From Bacteroidales bacterium (GTDB taxonomy: Bacteria; Bacteroidota; Bacteroidia; Bacteroidales; Marinilabiliaceae): 64,000 bases of DNA. Below the pieces are notes generated by a model. The model was not told where the DNA came from and ran no database searches. It saw only the letters and a program-made list of their open reading frames with translations. The translations under genes were made by a program, and so were the position numbers. Every line of letters starts with the position of its first letter. The stretch's first letter is position 1. The DNA is taken from contig JAKSLD010000018.1 of NCBI GenBank assembly GCA_024401395.1, positions 16,569-80,568 on the forward strand, in the 5' to 3' direction. This document shows positions 27,367 through 35,919 of the stretch, in pieces.

Positions 27367-28676
27367 ATAATGAGATTATTATGAAAGGAGATATAGAGTT
27401 TTGTTCAGTTGAGGAGATAAATCTCTATCAAGAGGGGTTGTTGCGCAAGGCGTTAGAGTACTTAGCAACAAATTCTCCATATTATAAGCGTGTCTTTGCT
27501 GAGCATAATATTGATGTAAATGAGATCCAAACCATTGAGGATCTGCAGAAGATACCTTTCACAGAAAAGAAAGACCTTCAGTTGTATAATGATGATTTTC
27601 TCTGCTGTCCGAAAGAGAAGATCGTTGACTATATAACGACATCAGGCACTCTAGGAGATCCTGTTACATTTGGCTGTACGGATGCCGATTTGGAGCGATT
27701 AGCCTATAATGAGATGAAATCATTCAGATGTGCAGGTCTCGGTCCGGGTAATATAGTGCAGTTGATGACCACTATGGATAAGCGCTTTATGGCAGGATTG
27801 GCATATTTCCTTGGAGTGAGGAAGCTGGGCGCAAGTATTATCCGTGTAGGCAATGGTATTCCTGAATTGCAGTGGGATACGATACAGAGAATTAAGCCAG
27901 ATACCATTATGTGCGTACCTTCGTTCATACTGAGGTTGATACAGTATGCCGAAGAGCATAATATAGATTATAAGAAATCCAGCATAAAGAGAATCATCGG
28001 TATTGGAGAGGGATTGAGAGAGCAAGATTTCTCGCTCAACCTATTAGGTCGACGTATTAATGAAAAGTGGGATGTTGAATTGTTTGCCACCTATTCTTCG
28101 ACAGAGATGGGCGCTACATTCTCAGAGTGTGAGTGCAGTAGGGGAGGTCACGTTCATCCTGAGTTGATTATAGTAGAGATTATCGGTGAGGATAATAAGC
28201 CTGTAGCTGATGGAGAAGCTGGAGAAGTAGTTGTTACTACACTTGGTGTAGAGGCAATGCCACTATTGAGGTTCAGGACTGGAGATATTGCAGCCAAGTG
28301 TGTAGAGAAATGCGAATGCGGTCGTTCCTCCTATAGGCTGACCCCTATTATAGGCAGGAAGAACAATATGATAAAATATAAAGGTACGACACTATATCCG
28401 CCAGCTATAAATGATGTGCTTGACAATGTGGATTATGTGGAGAACTATGTGATAGAGGTTAGGGACAGTGCTGCAGGTACGGATGAGGTTGTGGTTAAGG
28501 TTGGCCTAAAACAAGGGGTAGAAGGCAATGTTGAGAAAGATTTGAAGGATAGATTCCGCTCGAGATTGAGAGTGGCGCCTATTGTAGAGATATTGCCAGT
28601 AGGGGAGATACAGAAGATAAATTTCCCAGCCAAGAGTCGTAAGCCTATTAAGTTTATTGATAACAGAAAGAAATAG
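27363..28676 (+). CDS. AMP-forming ligase, phenylacetate-CoA ligase-like
   Basis: A 437-residue ANL-superfamily enzyme. The ATP-binding loop is TTSGTLGDPVTFG (about 95-107), the A5-like motif YSSTEMGATFSE, and the A7/A8 region LLRFRTGDIAAK. Its closest pattern is PaaK/CapK, which activate aryl acids. In this setting it would load the aromatic starter as acyl-AMP onto ACP or CoA. No gene making an aryl acid (ammonia lyase, chorismate lyase) is seen in the window, so the substrate is open. The start overlaps the previous gene. Confidence 0.83.
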   Translation: MNNEIIMKGDIEFCSVEEINLYQEGLLRKALEYLATNSPYYKRVFAEHNIDVNEIQTIEDLQKIPFTEKKDLQLYNDDFLCCPKEKIVDYITTSGTLGDPVTFGCTDADLERLAYNEMKSFRCAGLGPGNIVQLMTTMDKRFMAGLAYFLGVRKLGASIIRVGNGIPELQWDTIQRIKPDTIMCVPSFILRLIQYAEEHNIDYKKSSIKRIIGIGEGLREQDFSLNLLGRRINEKWDVELFATYSSTEMGATFSECECSRGGHVHPELIIVEIIGEDNKPVADGEAGEVVVTTLGVEAMPLLRFRTGDIAAKCVEKCECGRSSYRLTPIIGRKNNMIKYKGTTLYPPAINDVLDNVDYVENYVIEVRDSAAGTDEVVVKVGLKQGVEGNVEKDLKDRFRSRLRVAPIVEILPVGEIQKINFPAKSRKPIKFIDNRKK

Positions 28677-28682
28677 AACTGT

Positions 28683-29813
28683 ATGAAATACCCATCAATA
28701 TACGATGATATACGTCCTTTCGATGAGGAAGAGATTGTAGAGGCAATGCAGGAGATAGCATCTGACAATACATTTCCTATGTTGGCCAATTTTGTCTTTC
28801 CAGACAAGTCATTTGATGAGGTAAAGGCTCTATTTGCGTCCTTAAAGACGATAGACGACTTCCAGTCCAAGGTTATGTATCAAGCCAACAAGCAGATTAT
28901 GGCAAGATCCATTACAAACATGACTGTAGGAGGAATGGAGAAGCTTGATACTAAGCGCAGATACCTTTTTGTCTCCAACCATAGAGATATTATGCTTGAT
29001 GCCAGTCTGCTACAGAATTCGATGAAAGACTATGGGCATGAGACGGCTCAGATTACGTTCGGCGCCAACCTTATGAGAGGCGATATGGTGGTAAATATCG
29101 GAAAGTCGAATAAGATGTTCAGGGTTGAGAGAGGCGGTAATATGAAAGTCTTCTACGAAAGTTCCAAGCATTTGTCGGATTATATCAGATATGTCATCAC
29201 CGAGAGAGGCGAATCGGTATGGATAGCCCAGCGAAATGGGCGTACGAAGAACGGAGATGACCGTACAGACCAAGGCATCATCAAGATGTTCTGTATGAGT
29301 AAGCGCGAAGATAAAGTCAGTGCGTTGGTAGACTTGAATATTGTGCCGGTATCAGTATCATACGAGTGGGAGCCATGTGACATATTGAAAGCTATGGAAC
29401 TATACGTTTCGAGCATCAAGACATACGAAAAGACGCAGAATGAAGATCTGCACAGTATTCTGACAGGCATTTTGCAGACAAAGGGCAGAGTACATTTTGA
29501 GATATGTGACCCTATCAGAGAAGAAGAACTCGAAGCCTTGAAAGACCTCAATAGCGGAGAGTATCACAAGCAAGTAGCGAAACTGGTAGACCAGCGTATC
29601 CATTCGGCCTATAGACTCTATCCGAATAATTACATAGCGTATGACAAGCGTTTCGGAGGAGAAAAATACAAGCACTGCTATACGGAAGTAGAAAAAGAAC
29701 TCTTTGAGCAGCATGTGAATGTGCTAGATACGTATCCAGAGTTTGACAAAGAGCAGCTGGAAGAGATATTGCTGGACATATATTCCAATCCTGTCGTAAA
29801 TAAAGAAAATTGA
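28683..29813 (+). CDS. 1-acyl-glycerol-3-phosphate acyltransferase-like protein
   Basis: A 376-residue LPLAT-family protein. The motif YLFVSNHRDIMLDAS (94-108) resembles the acyltransferase box, but His100 to Asp106 gives HX5D instead of the canonical HX4D, a variant that seems to recur in Bacteroidetes paralogues (NHRDI-LD). ESVWIAQRNGRTKNGDDRTD stands in the place of the PEGTRS loop. It lacks a signal peptide and clear membrane spans. It is the third acyltransferase of the operon. It ends 1 nt overlapping the exporter start (TGATG). Confidence 0.75.
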   Translation: MKYPSIYDDIRPFDEEEIVEAMQEIASDNTFPMLANFVFPDKSFDEVKALFASLKTIDDFQSKVMYQANKQIMARSITNMTVGGMEKLDTKRRYLFVSNHRDIMLDASLLQNSMKDYGHETAQITFGANLMRGDMVVNIGKSNKMFRVERGGNMKVFYESSKHLSDYIRYVITERGESVWIAQRNGRTKNGDDRTDQGIIKMFCMSKREDKVSALVDLNIVPVSVSYEWEPCDILKAMELYVSSIKTYEKTQNEDLHSILTGILQTKGRVHFEICDPIREEELEALKDLNSGEYHKQVAKLVDQRIHSAYRLYPNNYIAYDKRFGGEKYKHCYTEVEKELFEQHVNVLDTYPEFDKEQLEEILLDIYSNPVVNKEN

Positions 29814-32794
29814 TGGGCAATATTATTGTCAGGCTATACGATTATATCAAAGCCCATAAAGGTGTAGCGACTGTAGTGACTACAATCGTTTCGGCGCTTC
29901 TGTTGTATAAGATATTCAGCATTAACTACAAAGAAGATATTTCCGATTTTCTGCCTTTGGACGACAGGCAGCAGAATGCGCTAAGTGTCTATCAAGAGAT
30001 ATCTGGAGCAAATAAACTATTTGTAGCATTCAAGTGCAAAGACGAAGAAGATTCAGATCCCGACAAGATAGTAGATGCCATAGGAGCATTTGCAGATGAG
30101 CTAGAAGAGCAAGACACATTAGACATCATTACAGATTATACGGCGAGGATAGATTACGATCAGATAAGTGAGATATCCGATTTCGTATATAAGAATATAC
30201 CATACTTCCTAGACGAAGAAGACTATCAAAGGATAGAGAAGCTCCTAGAAGAAGACAAATATATAGGTGAGCAGCTGGCAGAAGACAAGAGAGCACTGCT
30301 ATTCCCTATGGGAGGGATGAGAGAAGTCAGCATAGGGTATGACCCATTAAATCTATTCTCACCTGTTTTTAAAGACATGCAAGAGAGGATTACTAATGTA
30401 GACTACGAGATATCCGAAGACTGCATTTTCACATCCGATCTGAAAAGAGGCATAGTGATGGTTACCTCGCCATACGGAAACAGCGAAACAGACAAGAATC
30501 CCGAGTTTGTAGAGTTTCTCAAAAAAGTGGCACAATCCGTGGAGGCTGAGAATGAAGAAATAGAGATAACCATAATAGGAGGTCCAGTCATAGCCATAGG
30601 AAATTCCCAGCAGATAAAGATAGACAGTATTATATCTGTAATAATATCAGTAGTACTGATACTATTACTACTGCTAATAGCATTTGGAAACGTCAGGAAT
30701 ATCGGGTTGATAGTGATATCAATCTCGTGGGGTATGCTATTCGCGGTTGGGGCGCTCGCGTTTGTACACGACGAAGTGTCGATAATAGTAATAGGTATAG
30801 CCTCAGTAATAATAGGCATAGCAGTAAATTATCCGTTGCACCTTGTTACACATTTAAGACATACAGAAGATATGCGGTCGGCATTGAAAGAGATAGTCAT
30901 GCCACTGCTGATAGGAAATGTAACGACAGTCGGTGCTTTCTTTGCGTTAGTCCCATTACAAAGCATAGCGCTGAGCGATTTAGGGCTATTCAGTTCATTT
31001 CTGCTAATCGGTACGATAATATTTTCTCTTATTATTTTACCACATCTCTGCGAGGCATCTAGTCATAGAAAAAGTAGTTCGAAGGTAGCGTCTGGTTCCT
31101 TGGAGCATTCGGGTTGCTCGCAATTTTTTGAAAAACTAGGTAATGTGTCGTTAGAAAACAAGACCTGGTTAGTATGGGGTGTTGTGGCATTAACAGTCGT
31201 ATTCAGCTATTATAGCATACAGACCTCATTCGACTCTAATCTCTCCAATATCAACTACATAACAGAAGAGCAGAAGGTAGAACTAGAGCAATTTGAGCGT
31301 ATGCTGACCAGCGCGGCGACGGAAGAGACACTATATTTGATAACATCGAACGAAGATTTAGACGAAGCACTAGATATCAATCTAAAGAATCAAAAGTTTA
31401 TTAAAGAATTATTAGAAAGAGGAGATATCAGTTCACATACCAGCTGCAGTCGGTTTATTACATCGAAGAGAGAACAAGAGCGAAGAATAGGGATGTGGCG
31501 AGAATTTGTTGATGCTCATTCAGAAGAAGTATTAAGACAGTTAGACGTGCAAGGAAAGACGTTAGGATTTACAAGAGATGCGTTTGCCGATTTTGAAGAG
31601 ATATTGAAAGGCGAATACGAGCCACGAGAAGTTGAATATTTCGGGCTGCTGACAAAAACCATATTTTCGGACTGCATCTGTGCGGATGGCAAGACAGGGT
31701 CGTACTCCGTGTTAGACATTATTACTACGCCACAAGAAAAGATACACGAGTGCAGAGAAAAGATACAAGAAGGGGTCGGTACAGCCTATTGCTTTGATGT
31801 AAAGACATTAAATTCCAGTATAGCAGAAAGTCTCTCAGACAACTTCAACTATATCGGCTTCATGTGCGGCTGCATAGTATTCTTTTTCCTATGGTTCTCG
31901 TTCGGAAGATTAGAGCTAGCCATATTGTCATTTATACCGATGGCGATCAGTTGGGTATGGATATTAGGTATAATGGCAATATTCGGCATGCAGTTCAACA
32001 TAGTCAATGTGATACTAGCCACATTCATATTCGGACAAGGAGACGACTACACCATATTCATGACAGAAGGTGCCAGCTACGAATACACATACAGGAAGAA
32101 AATGTTGGCATCCTACAAGCAGTCGATTATACTATCAGCGCTGATAATGTTTATCGGTATAGGTTCGCTTATAGTAGCCAGGCATCCTGCGTTGCACTCA
32201 TTGGCAGAAGTAACCATAGTCGGGATGTTCTCGGTAGTGCTCATGGCATATATGTTCCCACCCCTAGTGTTCAAGTTCCTTGTTTCCCGGAAAGGGCAGT
32301 ACAGGATAAGGCCATTGTCGATAAGAAACATATTCGAGAAGAACAGAGACGAGATACCCGAAAGAGGCAATATAGAAGATTACTTGCCACTGGTCAGAGA
32401 CAGGTACAGATATAAAGGTATGGACATAGAGAGAAAAGTGAGAGAGAACCTAAAAGCGTATGGTGACCACGAGCAATTAGCGACGAGAGGGGAGAAAAAG
32501 GTGGTAGTCATAAATGGAGGGTATGGAGAAATAGCCATGCTATTGGCGCTGAAAAACAGAGGAGTAAAGGTGGTAAGTCTAGACAAAGACGAAGAAAAGA
32601 CCCTTGTTTCGAAGTACAGCAATGAATTTCTGGAGAATGTGGAAACAGGAGTATTAGACTGCGATTTGCTAGTGTTAGAGGGCGATACGCGGTATTACAT
32701 AATAGAGCCCACGGACGAAGAAATAGATTATTTCAATAAAAAATGTGAATTCTCTTGCATTGGAGATGAGAATGTTGTAATTTTGCGCCGTTAA
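29813..32794 (+). CDS. MMPL/RND-family lipid exporter with cytoplasmic C-terminal domain
   Basis: A 993-residue inner-membrane transporter with the RND plan: TM1 at about 15-35, a periplasmic loop, TM2-6 at about 260-405, TM7 near 445, a second loop, and five segments between about 680 and 805. The motif FGQGDDYTIFM (about 740-750) is the charged MMPL signature. After the last helix about 160 cytoplasmic residues follow, with a Rossmann-like segment VVVINGGYGEIAMLLALKNR and KVVSLDKDEE, resembling a reduced methyltransferase or TrkA-type nucleotide-binding fold. It should flip or export the polyene lipid. ATG at 29813 is chosen over TTG at 29810. Codons are AGA/AGG- and ATA-rich, unlike the first half of the operon. 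Confidence 0.88.
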   Translation: MGNIIVRLYDYIKAHKGVATVVTTIVSALLLYKIFSINYKEDISDFLPLDDRQQNALSVYQEISGANKLFVAFKCKDEEDSDPDKIVDAIGAFADELEEQDTLDIITDYTARIDYDQISEISDFVYKNIPYFLDEEDYQRIEKLLEEDKYIGEQLAEDKRALLFPMGGMREVSIGYDPLNLFSPVFKDMQERITNVDYEISEDCIFTSDLKRGIVMVTSPYGNSETDKNPEFVEFLKKVAQSVEAENEEIEITIIGGPVIAIGNSQQIKIDSIISVIISVVLILLLLLIAFGNVRNIGLIVISISWGMLFAVGALAFVHDEVSIIVIGIASVIIGIAVNYPLHLVTHLRHTEDMRSALKEIVMPLLIGNVTTVGAFFALVPLQSIALSDLGLFSSFLLIGTIIFSLIILPHLCEASSHRKSSSKVASGSLEHSGCSQFFEKLGNVSLENKTWLVWGVVALTVVFSYYSIQTSFDSNLSNINYITEEQKVELEQFERMLTSAATEETLYLITSNEDLDEALDINLKNQKFIKELLERGDISSHTSCSRFITSKREQERRIGMWREFVDAHSEEVLRQLDVQGKTLGFTRDAFADFEEILKGEYEPREVEYFGLLTKTIFSDCICADGKTGSYSVLDIITTPQEKIHECREKIQEGVGTAYCFDVKTLNSSIAESLSDNFNYIGFMCGCIVFFFLWFSFGRLELAILSFIPMAISWVWILGIMAIFGMQFNIVNVILATFIFGQGDDYTIFMTEGASYEYTYRKKMLASYKQSIILSALIMFIGIGSLIVARHPALHSLAEVTIVGMFSVVLMAYMFPPLVFKFLVSRKGQYRIRPLSIRNIFEKNRDEIPERGNIEDYLPLVRDRYRYKGMDIERKVRENLKAYGDHEQLATRGEKKVVVINGGYGEIAMLLALKNRGVKVVSLDKDEEKTLVSKYSNEFLENVETGVLDCDLLVLEGDTRYYIIEPTDEEIDYFNKKCEFSCIGDENVVILRR
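32755..32785 (+). promoter_or_regulatory. rplU-rpmA promoter inside the exporter 3' end
   Basis: TTG at 32755-32757, a 20-nt spacer and TAATTTTG at 32778-32785 match the consensus. The box lies in the last codons of the exporter gene, so ribosomal protein genes get their own start while sitting directly behind the operon. Confidence 0.72.
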
Positions 32795-32817
32795 ATCCGT
32801 ATTGTGCATGGTTAAGT

Positions 32818-32835
32818 ACTGACGAAGTTGTCAGT
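32818..32835 (+). promoter_or_regulatory. leader hairpin before rplU
   Basis: ACTGAC pairs perfectly with GTCAGT around GAAGTT, in the middle of the ~80-nt leader. There is no T-tract, so it is not a terminator; an autoregulatory L21 leader is possible but not shown. Confidence 0.4.
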
Positions 32836-32873
32836 CGCCTGCGGGTAGTAACGTATAATACATAATAAAAAGA

Positions 32874-33185
32874 ATGTACGCTATTGTAGAAATTGCTGGT
32901 CAGCAGTTTAAAGTAGAGAAAGACGCAAAGATTTTCGTTCATCGTCTTGCACAGAACGAGGGTGAGTCTGTAGAGTTTGACAAGGTACTCATGGTTGACA
33001 ACAATGGTGCTGTAACAGTAGGTGCTCCTACTATCGCAGGTGCAAAGGTATCAGCTAAGGTATTGTCACATGTAAAGGGCGATAAGGTTATCGTATTCCA
33101 CAAGGTACGCCGCAAGGGCTTTGAGAAGAAAAACGGTCACCGTCAGTTCTTCTCACAGATTCAGATCGAGAATATCGTCTGCTAA
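32874..33185 (+). CDS. rplU: 50S ribosomal protein L21
   Basis: A 103-residue protein ([20 protein letters not shown]) with the L21 signature [15 protein letters not shown] near the C-terminus, normal length. It binds 23S rRNA and contacts L20. It is followed 39 nt later by rpmA, the usual order. Confidence 0.98.
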   Translation: MYAIVEIAGQQFKVEKDAKIFVHRLAQNEGESVEFDKVLMVDNNGAVTVGAPTIAGAKVSAKVLSHVKGDKVIVFHKVRRKGFEKKNGHRQFFSQIQIENIVC

Positions 33186-33224
33186 TTTTATTGTTTAACC
33201 CTAGAAAAGAAAAAGTAATTAGAT

Positions 33225-33485
33225 ATGGCACATAAAAAAGGTGTCGGTAGTTCTAAGAACGGCCGCGAGTCAGAAAGCAAACGTCTAGGTCTTAAGATCT
33301 TTGGTGGTCAGTTTGCGAAGGCAGGCAACATCATCGTACGTCAGCGTGGTACACAGCATCACCCAGGTTTGAACGTAGGTATGGGCAAGGATCATACATT
33401 GTTCGCATTGGTTGAGGGTACCGTTAAGTTTGAGAGGAAGCAGAACGACAAGTCGTTCGTTTCCGTAATTCCAGCTGAGGCATAA
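33225..33485 (+). CDS. rpmA: 50S ribosomal protein L27
   Basis: An 86-residue protein starting [20 protein letters not shown], with [15 protein letters not shown], the L27 signature. The basic N-terminus reaches towards the peptidyl-transferase centre. There is no N-terminal cleavage sequence of the Firmicutes type. A long hairpin terminator follows. Confidence 0.98.
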   Translation: MAHKKGVGSSKNGRESESKRLGLKIFGGQFAKAGNIIVRQRGTQHHPGLNVGMGKDHTLFALVEGTVKFERKQNDKSFVSVIPAEA

Positions 33486-33512
33486 TTAGCTGAGAAGTAA
33501 AAGAAACTTATA

Positions 33513-33576
33513 TAACAAGCTCTTGCTTCCCCGCGAGTTATAGCCTCGAGGAAAGTGAGAGTTTGTTTTGTTTTTA
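33513..33576 (+). terminator. intrinsic terminator after rpmA
   Basis: A long imperfect stem pairs AACAAGCTCTTGCTTCC with GGAAAGTGAGAGTTTGTT around a GC-rich apex (CGCGAG/CTCGAG), followed by TTGTTTTT. It lies just before the serS start. Confidence 0.75.
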
Positions 33577-33587
33577 ATAGACCTAAC

Positions 33588-34859
33588 ATGTTAACATTAA
33601 AGGTAATTCAAGAGAAGAGAGATTATGTGATTTCTCGTCTTAAGGTTAAGCAGTTTGATGCTACCGAGATTGTAGACAAGATCATTGCACTAGACAACCA
33701 GCGTAAGGCTACACAGTCGGAAGCTGAGAGTGCACAGATGAAGATGAACGAGATCTCGAAGTCGGTAGGTATGCTTATGAAGGCTGGCAAGAAAGAAGAG
33801 GCAGAAGCTGCTAAGGCAGAGACAGCCGCTTTGAAGTCGGTCATTGCAGAGGCGAACAACAAGCTTAACGAGATTCAGGAAGAGTTACAGAAGAACTTGG
33901 TTCTTCTTCCAAATATGCCTTATGAAGAAGTTCCAGAAGGCAAGACAGCTGAGGATAACGTTGTAGTAAAGCAAGGGAATGAGATTCCACAGCTTGCCAG
34001 TGATGCACTCCCACACTGGGAACTTGCTAAAAAGTACAACTTGATAGACTTCGAGCTTGGTGTTAAGATTACAGGTGCTGGTTTCCCTGTTTACATAGGT
34101 AAGGGTGCTCGTTTGCAGCGTGCCCTCATCAATTTCTTCCTTGACGAGGCTAGAAATGCAGGTTACACAGAGATTATGCCACCTACAGTAGTAAATCAGG
34201 CATCAGGTTTCGGTACAGGACAATTGCCAGATAAGGAAGGTCAGATGTATCACTGTGATCTTGATGATCTCTACCTTATCCCAACAGCAGAGGTACCTGT
34301 GACAAACATCTACCGTGACGTAGTTCTTGATGCAAAGGATCTTCCTATCAAGAACTGTGCTTATACACAGTGTTTCCGTCGTGAGGCAGGTTCGTACGGT
34401 AAGGACGTTCGTGGTCTTAACCGTTTGCACGAGTTCTCTAAGATAGAGATTGTACGTATCGATACACCAGAGCACTCAGCAGAGAGCCATAAGGAGATGT
34501 TGGCACATGTAGAGAGCTTAGTTAAGAAGCTAGAGTTGCCATACCGTATTCTTCACCTCTGTGGTGGTGATATGAGTTTCACTGCAGCTACATGTTTTGA
34601 CTTTGAGGTATTCTCTGCAGCGCAGCAGCGTTGGTTGGAGGTTAGCTCGGTATCGAATTTCGATTCTTACCAGGCAAATCGTCTCAAGTGTCGTTATAAG
34701 AATGCAGGAGAGAAGCCACAACTCTGTCATACATTGAATGGTTCGGCTATGGCATTGCCACGTATTGTTGCGGCGTTGCTTGAGAACAACCAGACAGAGA
34801 AGGGTATCCGTATTCCGAAGGTACTCGTTCCTTACACAGGTTTCGAATACATCGACTAA
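33588..34859 (+). CDS. serS: seryl-tRNA synthetase
   Basis: A 423-residue class II enzyme. The N-terminal coiled-coil arm spans about 28-100 (QRKATQSEAESAQMKMNEIS). Catalytic motifs are TAEVPVTNIYRD, motif 2 FRREAGSYGKDVRGLNRLHEF and motif 3 GSAMALPRIVAALLENNQ. The frame extends upstream to a non-ATG start at 33555, but that lies inside the rpmA terminator; the ATG at 33588 gives the normal N-terminus MLTLKVIQEKRDYV. Confidence 0.97.
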   Translation: MLTLKVIQEKRDYVISRLKVKQFDATEIVDKIIALDNQRKATQSEAESAQMKMNEISKSVGMLMKAGKKEEAEAAKAETAALKSVIAEANNKLNEIQEELQKNLVLLPNMPYEEVPEGKTAEDNVVVKQGNEIPQLASDALPHWELAKKYNLIDFELGVKITGAGFPVYIGKGARLQRALINFFLDEARNAGYTEIMPPTVVNQASGFGTGQLPDKEGQMYHCDLDDLYLIPTAEVPVTNIYRDVVLDAKDLPIKNCAYTQCFRREAGSYGKDVRGLNRLHEFSKIEIVRIDTPEHSAESHKEMLAHVESLVKKLELPYRILHLCGGDMSFTAATCFDFEVFSAAQQRWLEVSSVSNFDSYQANRLKCRYKNAGEKPQLCHTLNGSAMALPRIVAALLENNQTEKGIRIPKVLVPYTGFEYID

Positions 34860-34884
34860 TAAGTCGTTGTAACGATAATATCAT

Positions 34885-34931
34885 TAAATTTGAGAGCCGA
34901 TGTCGCGCATATAGTGAGATATCGGCTCTCA
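34885..34931 (+). promoter_or_regulatory. -7 box and hairpin between serS and nadK
   Basis: TAAATTTG (34885-34892) is a perfect -7 box. It overlaps the left arm of a 11-bp perfect stem TGAGAGCCGAT / ATCGGCTCTCA (34891-34931). There is no T-run, so the stem may be a weak terminator for serS or a structure at the 5' end of nadK mRNA. Confidence 0.45.
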
Positions 34932-34950
34932 TGTTATAAACAGTTGTCCT

Positions 34951-35838
34951 ATGATAATATACGCTCATAGTTATACTCCGGAAGCGAGAGACATATATGC
35001 CAACCTACTTGGCTCGTTGAAGAATTCTGGTGTGACGCCCAAAGTGTGCGACTGTCTGTATGATAATTTCATTGCGGATGGATTAGCTACGGTTGAGGAT
35101 ATACTTCCACTAGAGCCAGTGTTGTCCAGTGCCTCGGGCAGAGCTATGTTCAGTATAGGAGGAGACGGTACCTTTCTAGAATCTGCCAAGAAAGCCCTGA
35201 TGACAGATATACCTATTCTTGGCATAAACAAAGGCAGACTAGGATTCCTGTCCGACGTTCAAGCTTCGCAAGTTCCGTGGGCGGTAGGAGAACTGATGAG
35301 AGGAGCGTATAGAGTAGCGAATCTTGATGTGCTTTCGGTATATGCGCAAGACCAGAGAGAGCCATTAGACTATGCCTTGAATGAATTTTCGGTAAGCAAG
35401 TGCGACAACTCATCGATGCTTACGATACATGCGTATGTAGATGGAGATTATCTGACTACATATTGGGCAGACGGATTAATCATAGCTACAGCAACAGGTT
35501 CGACAGCCTATTCGTTGAGTGTTGGAGGCCCTATTGCCTTTCCTTCGACACCTAGTTTCATTATTACGCCAATAGCGCCACATAATCTCAGCATACGTCC
35601 GATAGTTGTGCCAAACAATGTGGCGATAAAGCTAGTTGTTGAGGGTAGGGGACCGAAGATATTGACATCTATGGACGGCAGGACACACTTGATGGAAAAC
35701 AACTGTCAGTTCAGGATAGGCAAGTCGCCATTCTCCGTGAGAAGGGTAGAATTTGAGGGACACTCCTTCTTTGCGACCTTAAGAGACAAGCTCATGTGGG
35801 GTGCAGACAAGAGAAACTATGAAAACAATGTTGGTTGA
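34951..35838 (+). CDS. nadK: NAD kinase
   Basis: A 295-residue kinase phosphorylating NAD to NADP. The GGDGT motif is SIGGDGTFLESAKKAL (about 69-84), followed by ILGINKGRLGFL, NEFSVSK and the substrate loop TATGSTAYSLSVGGP. Length and order are normal for Bacteroidetes. It is followed by an outer-membrane protein gene and uppS. Confidence 0.96.
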   Translation: MIIYAHSYTPEARDIYANLLGSLKNSGVTPKVCDCLYDNFIADGLATVEDILPLEPVLSSASGRAMFSIGGDGTFLESAKKALMTDIPILGINKGRLGFLSDVQASQVPWAVGELMRGAYRVANLDVLSVYAQDQREPLDYALNEFSVSKCDNSSMLTIHAYVDGDYLTTYWADGLIIATATGSTAYSLSVGGPIAFPSTPSFIITPIAPHNLSIRPIVVPNNVAIKLVVEGRGPKILTSMDGRTHLMENNCQFRIGKSPFSVRRVEFEGHSFFATLRDKLMWGADKRNYENNVG

Positions 35839-35919
35839 TACCGCACATTCGTAGGATATTTTGGTACGTTTCTTGAATAGTTGGTGATTATTGTAGAATA
35901 CGATATAATATTGCATCAG

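Noticed and set aside
35881..35919. Extended N-terminus of the DUF6089-like protein from TTG
   Set aside because: The ATG at 35920 begins a proper signal peptide; the extension would bury it.
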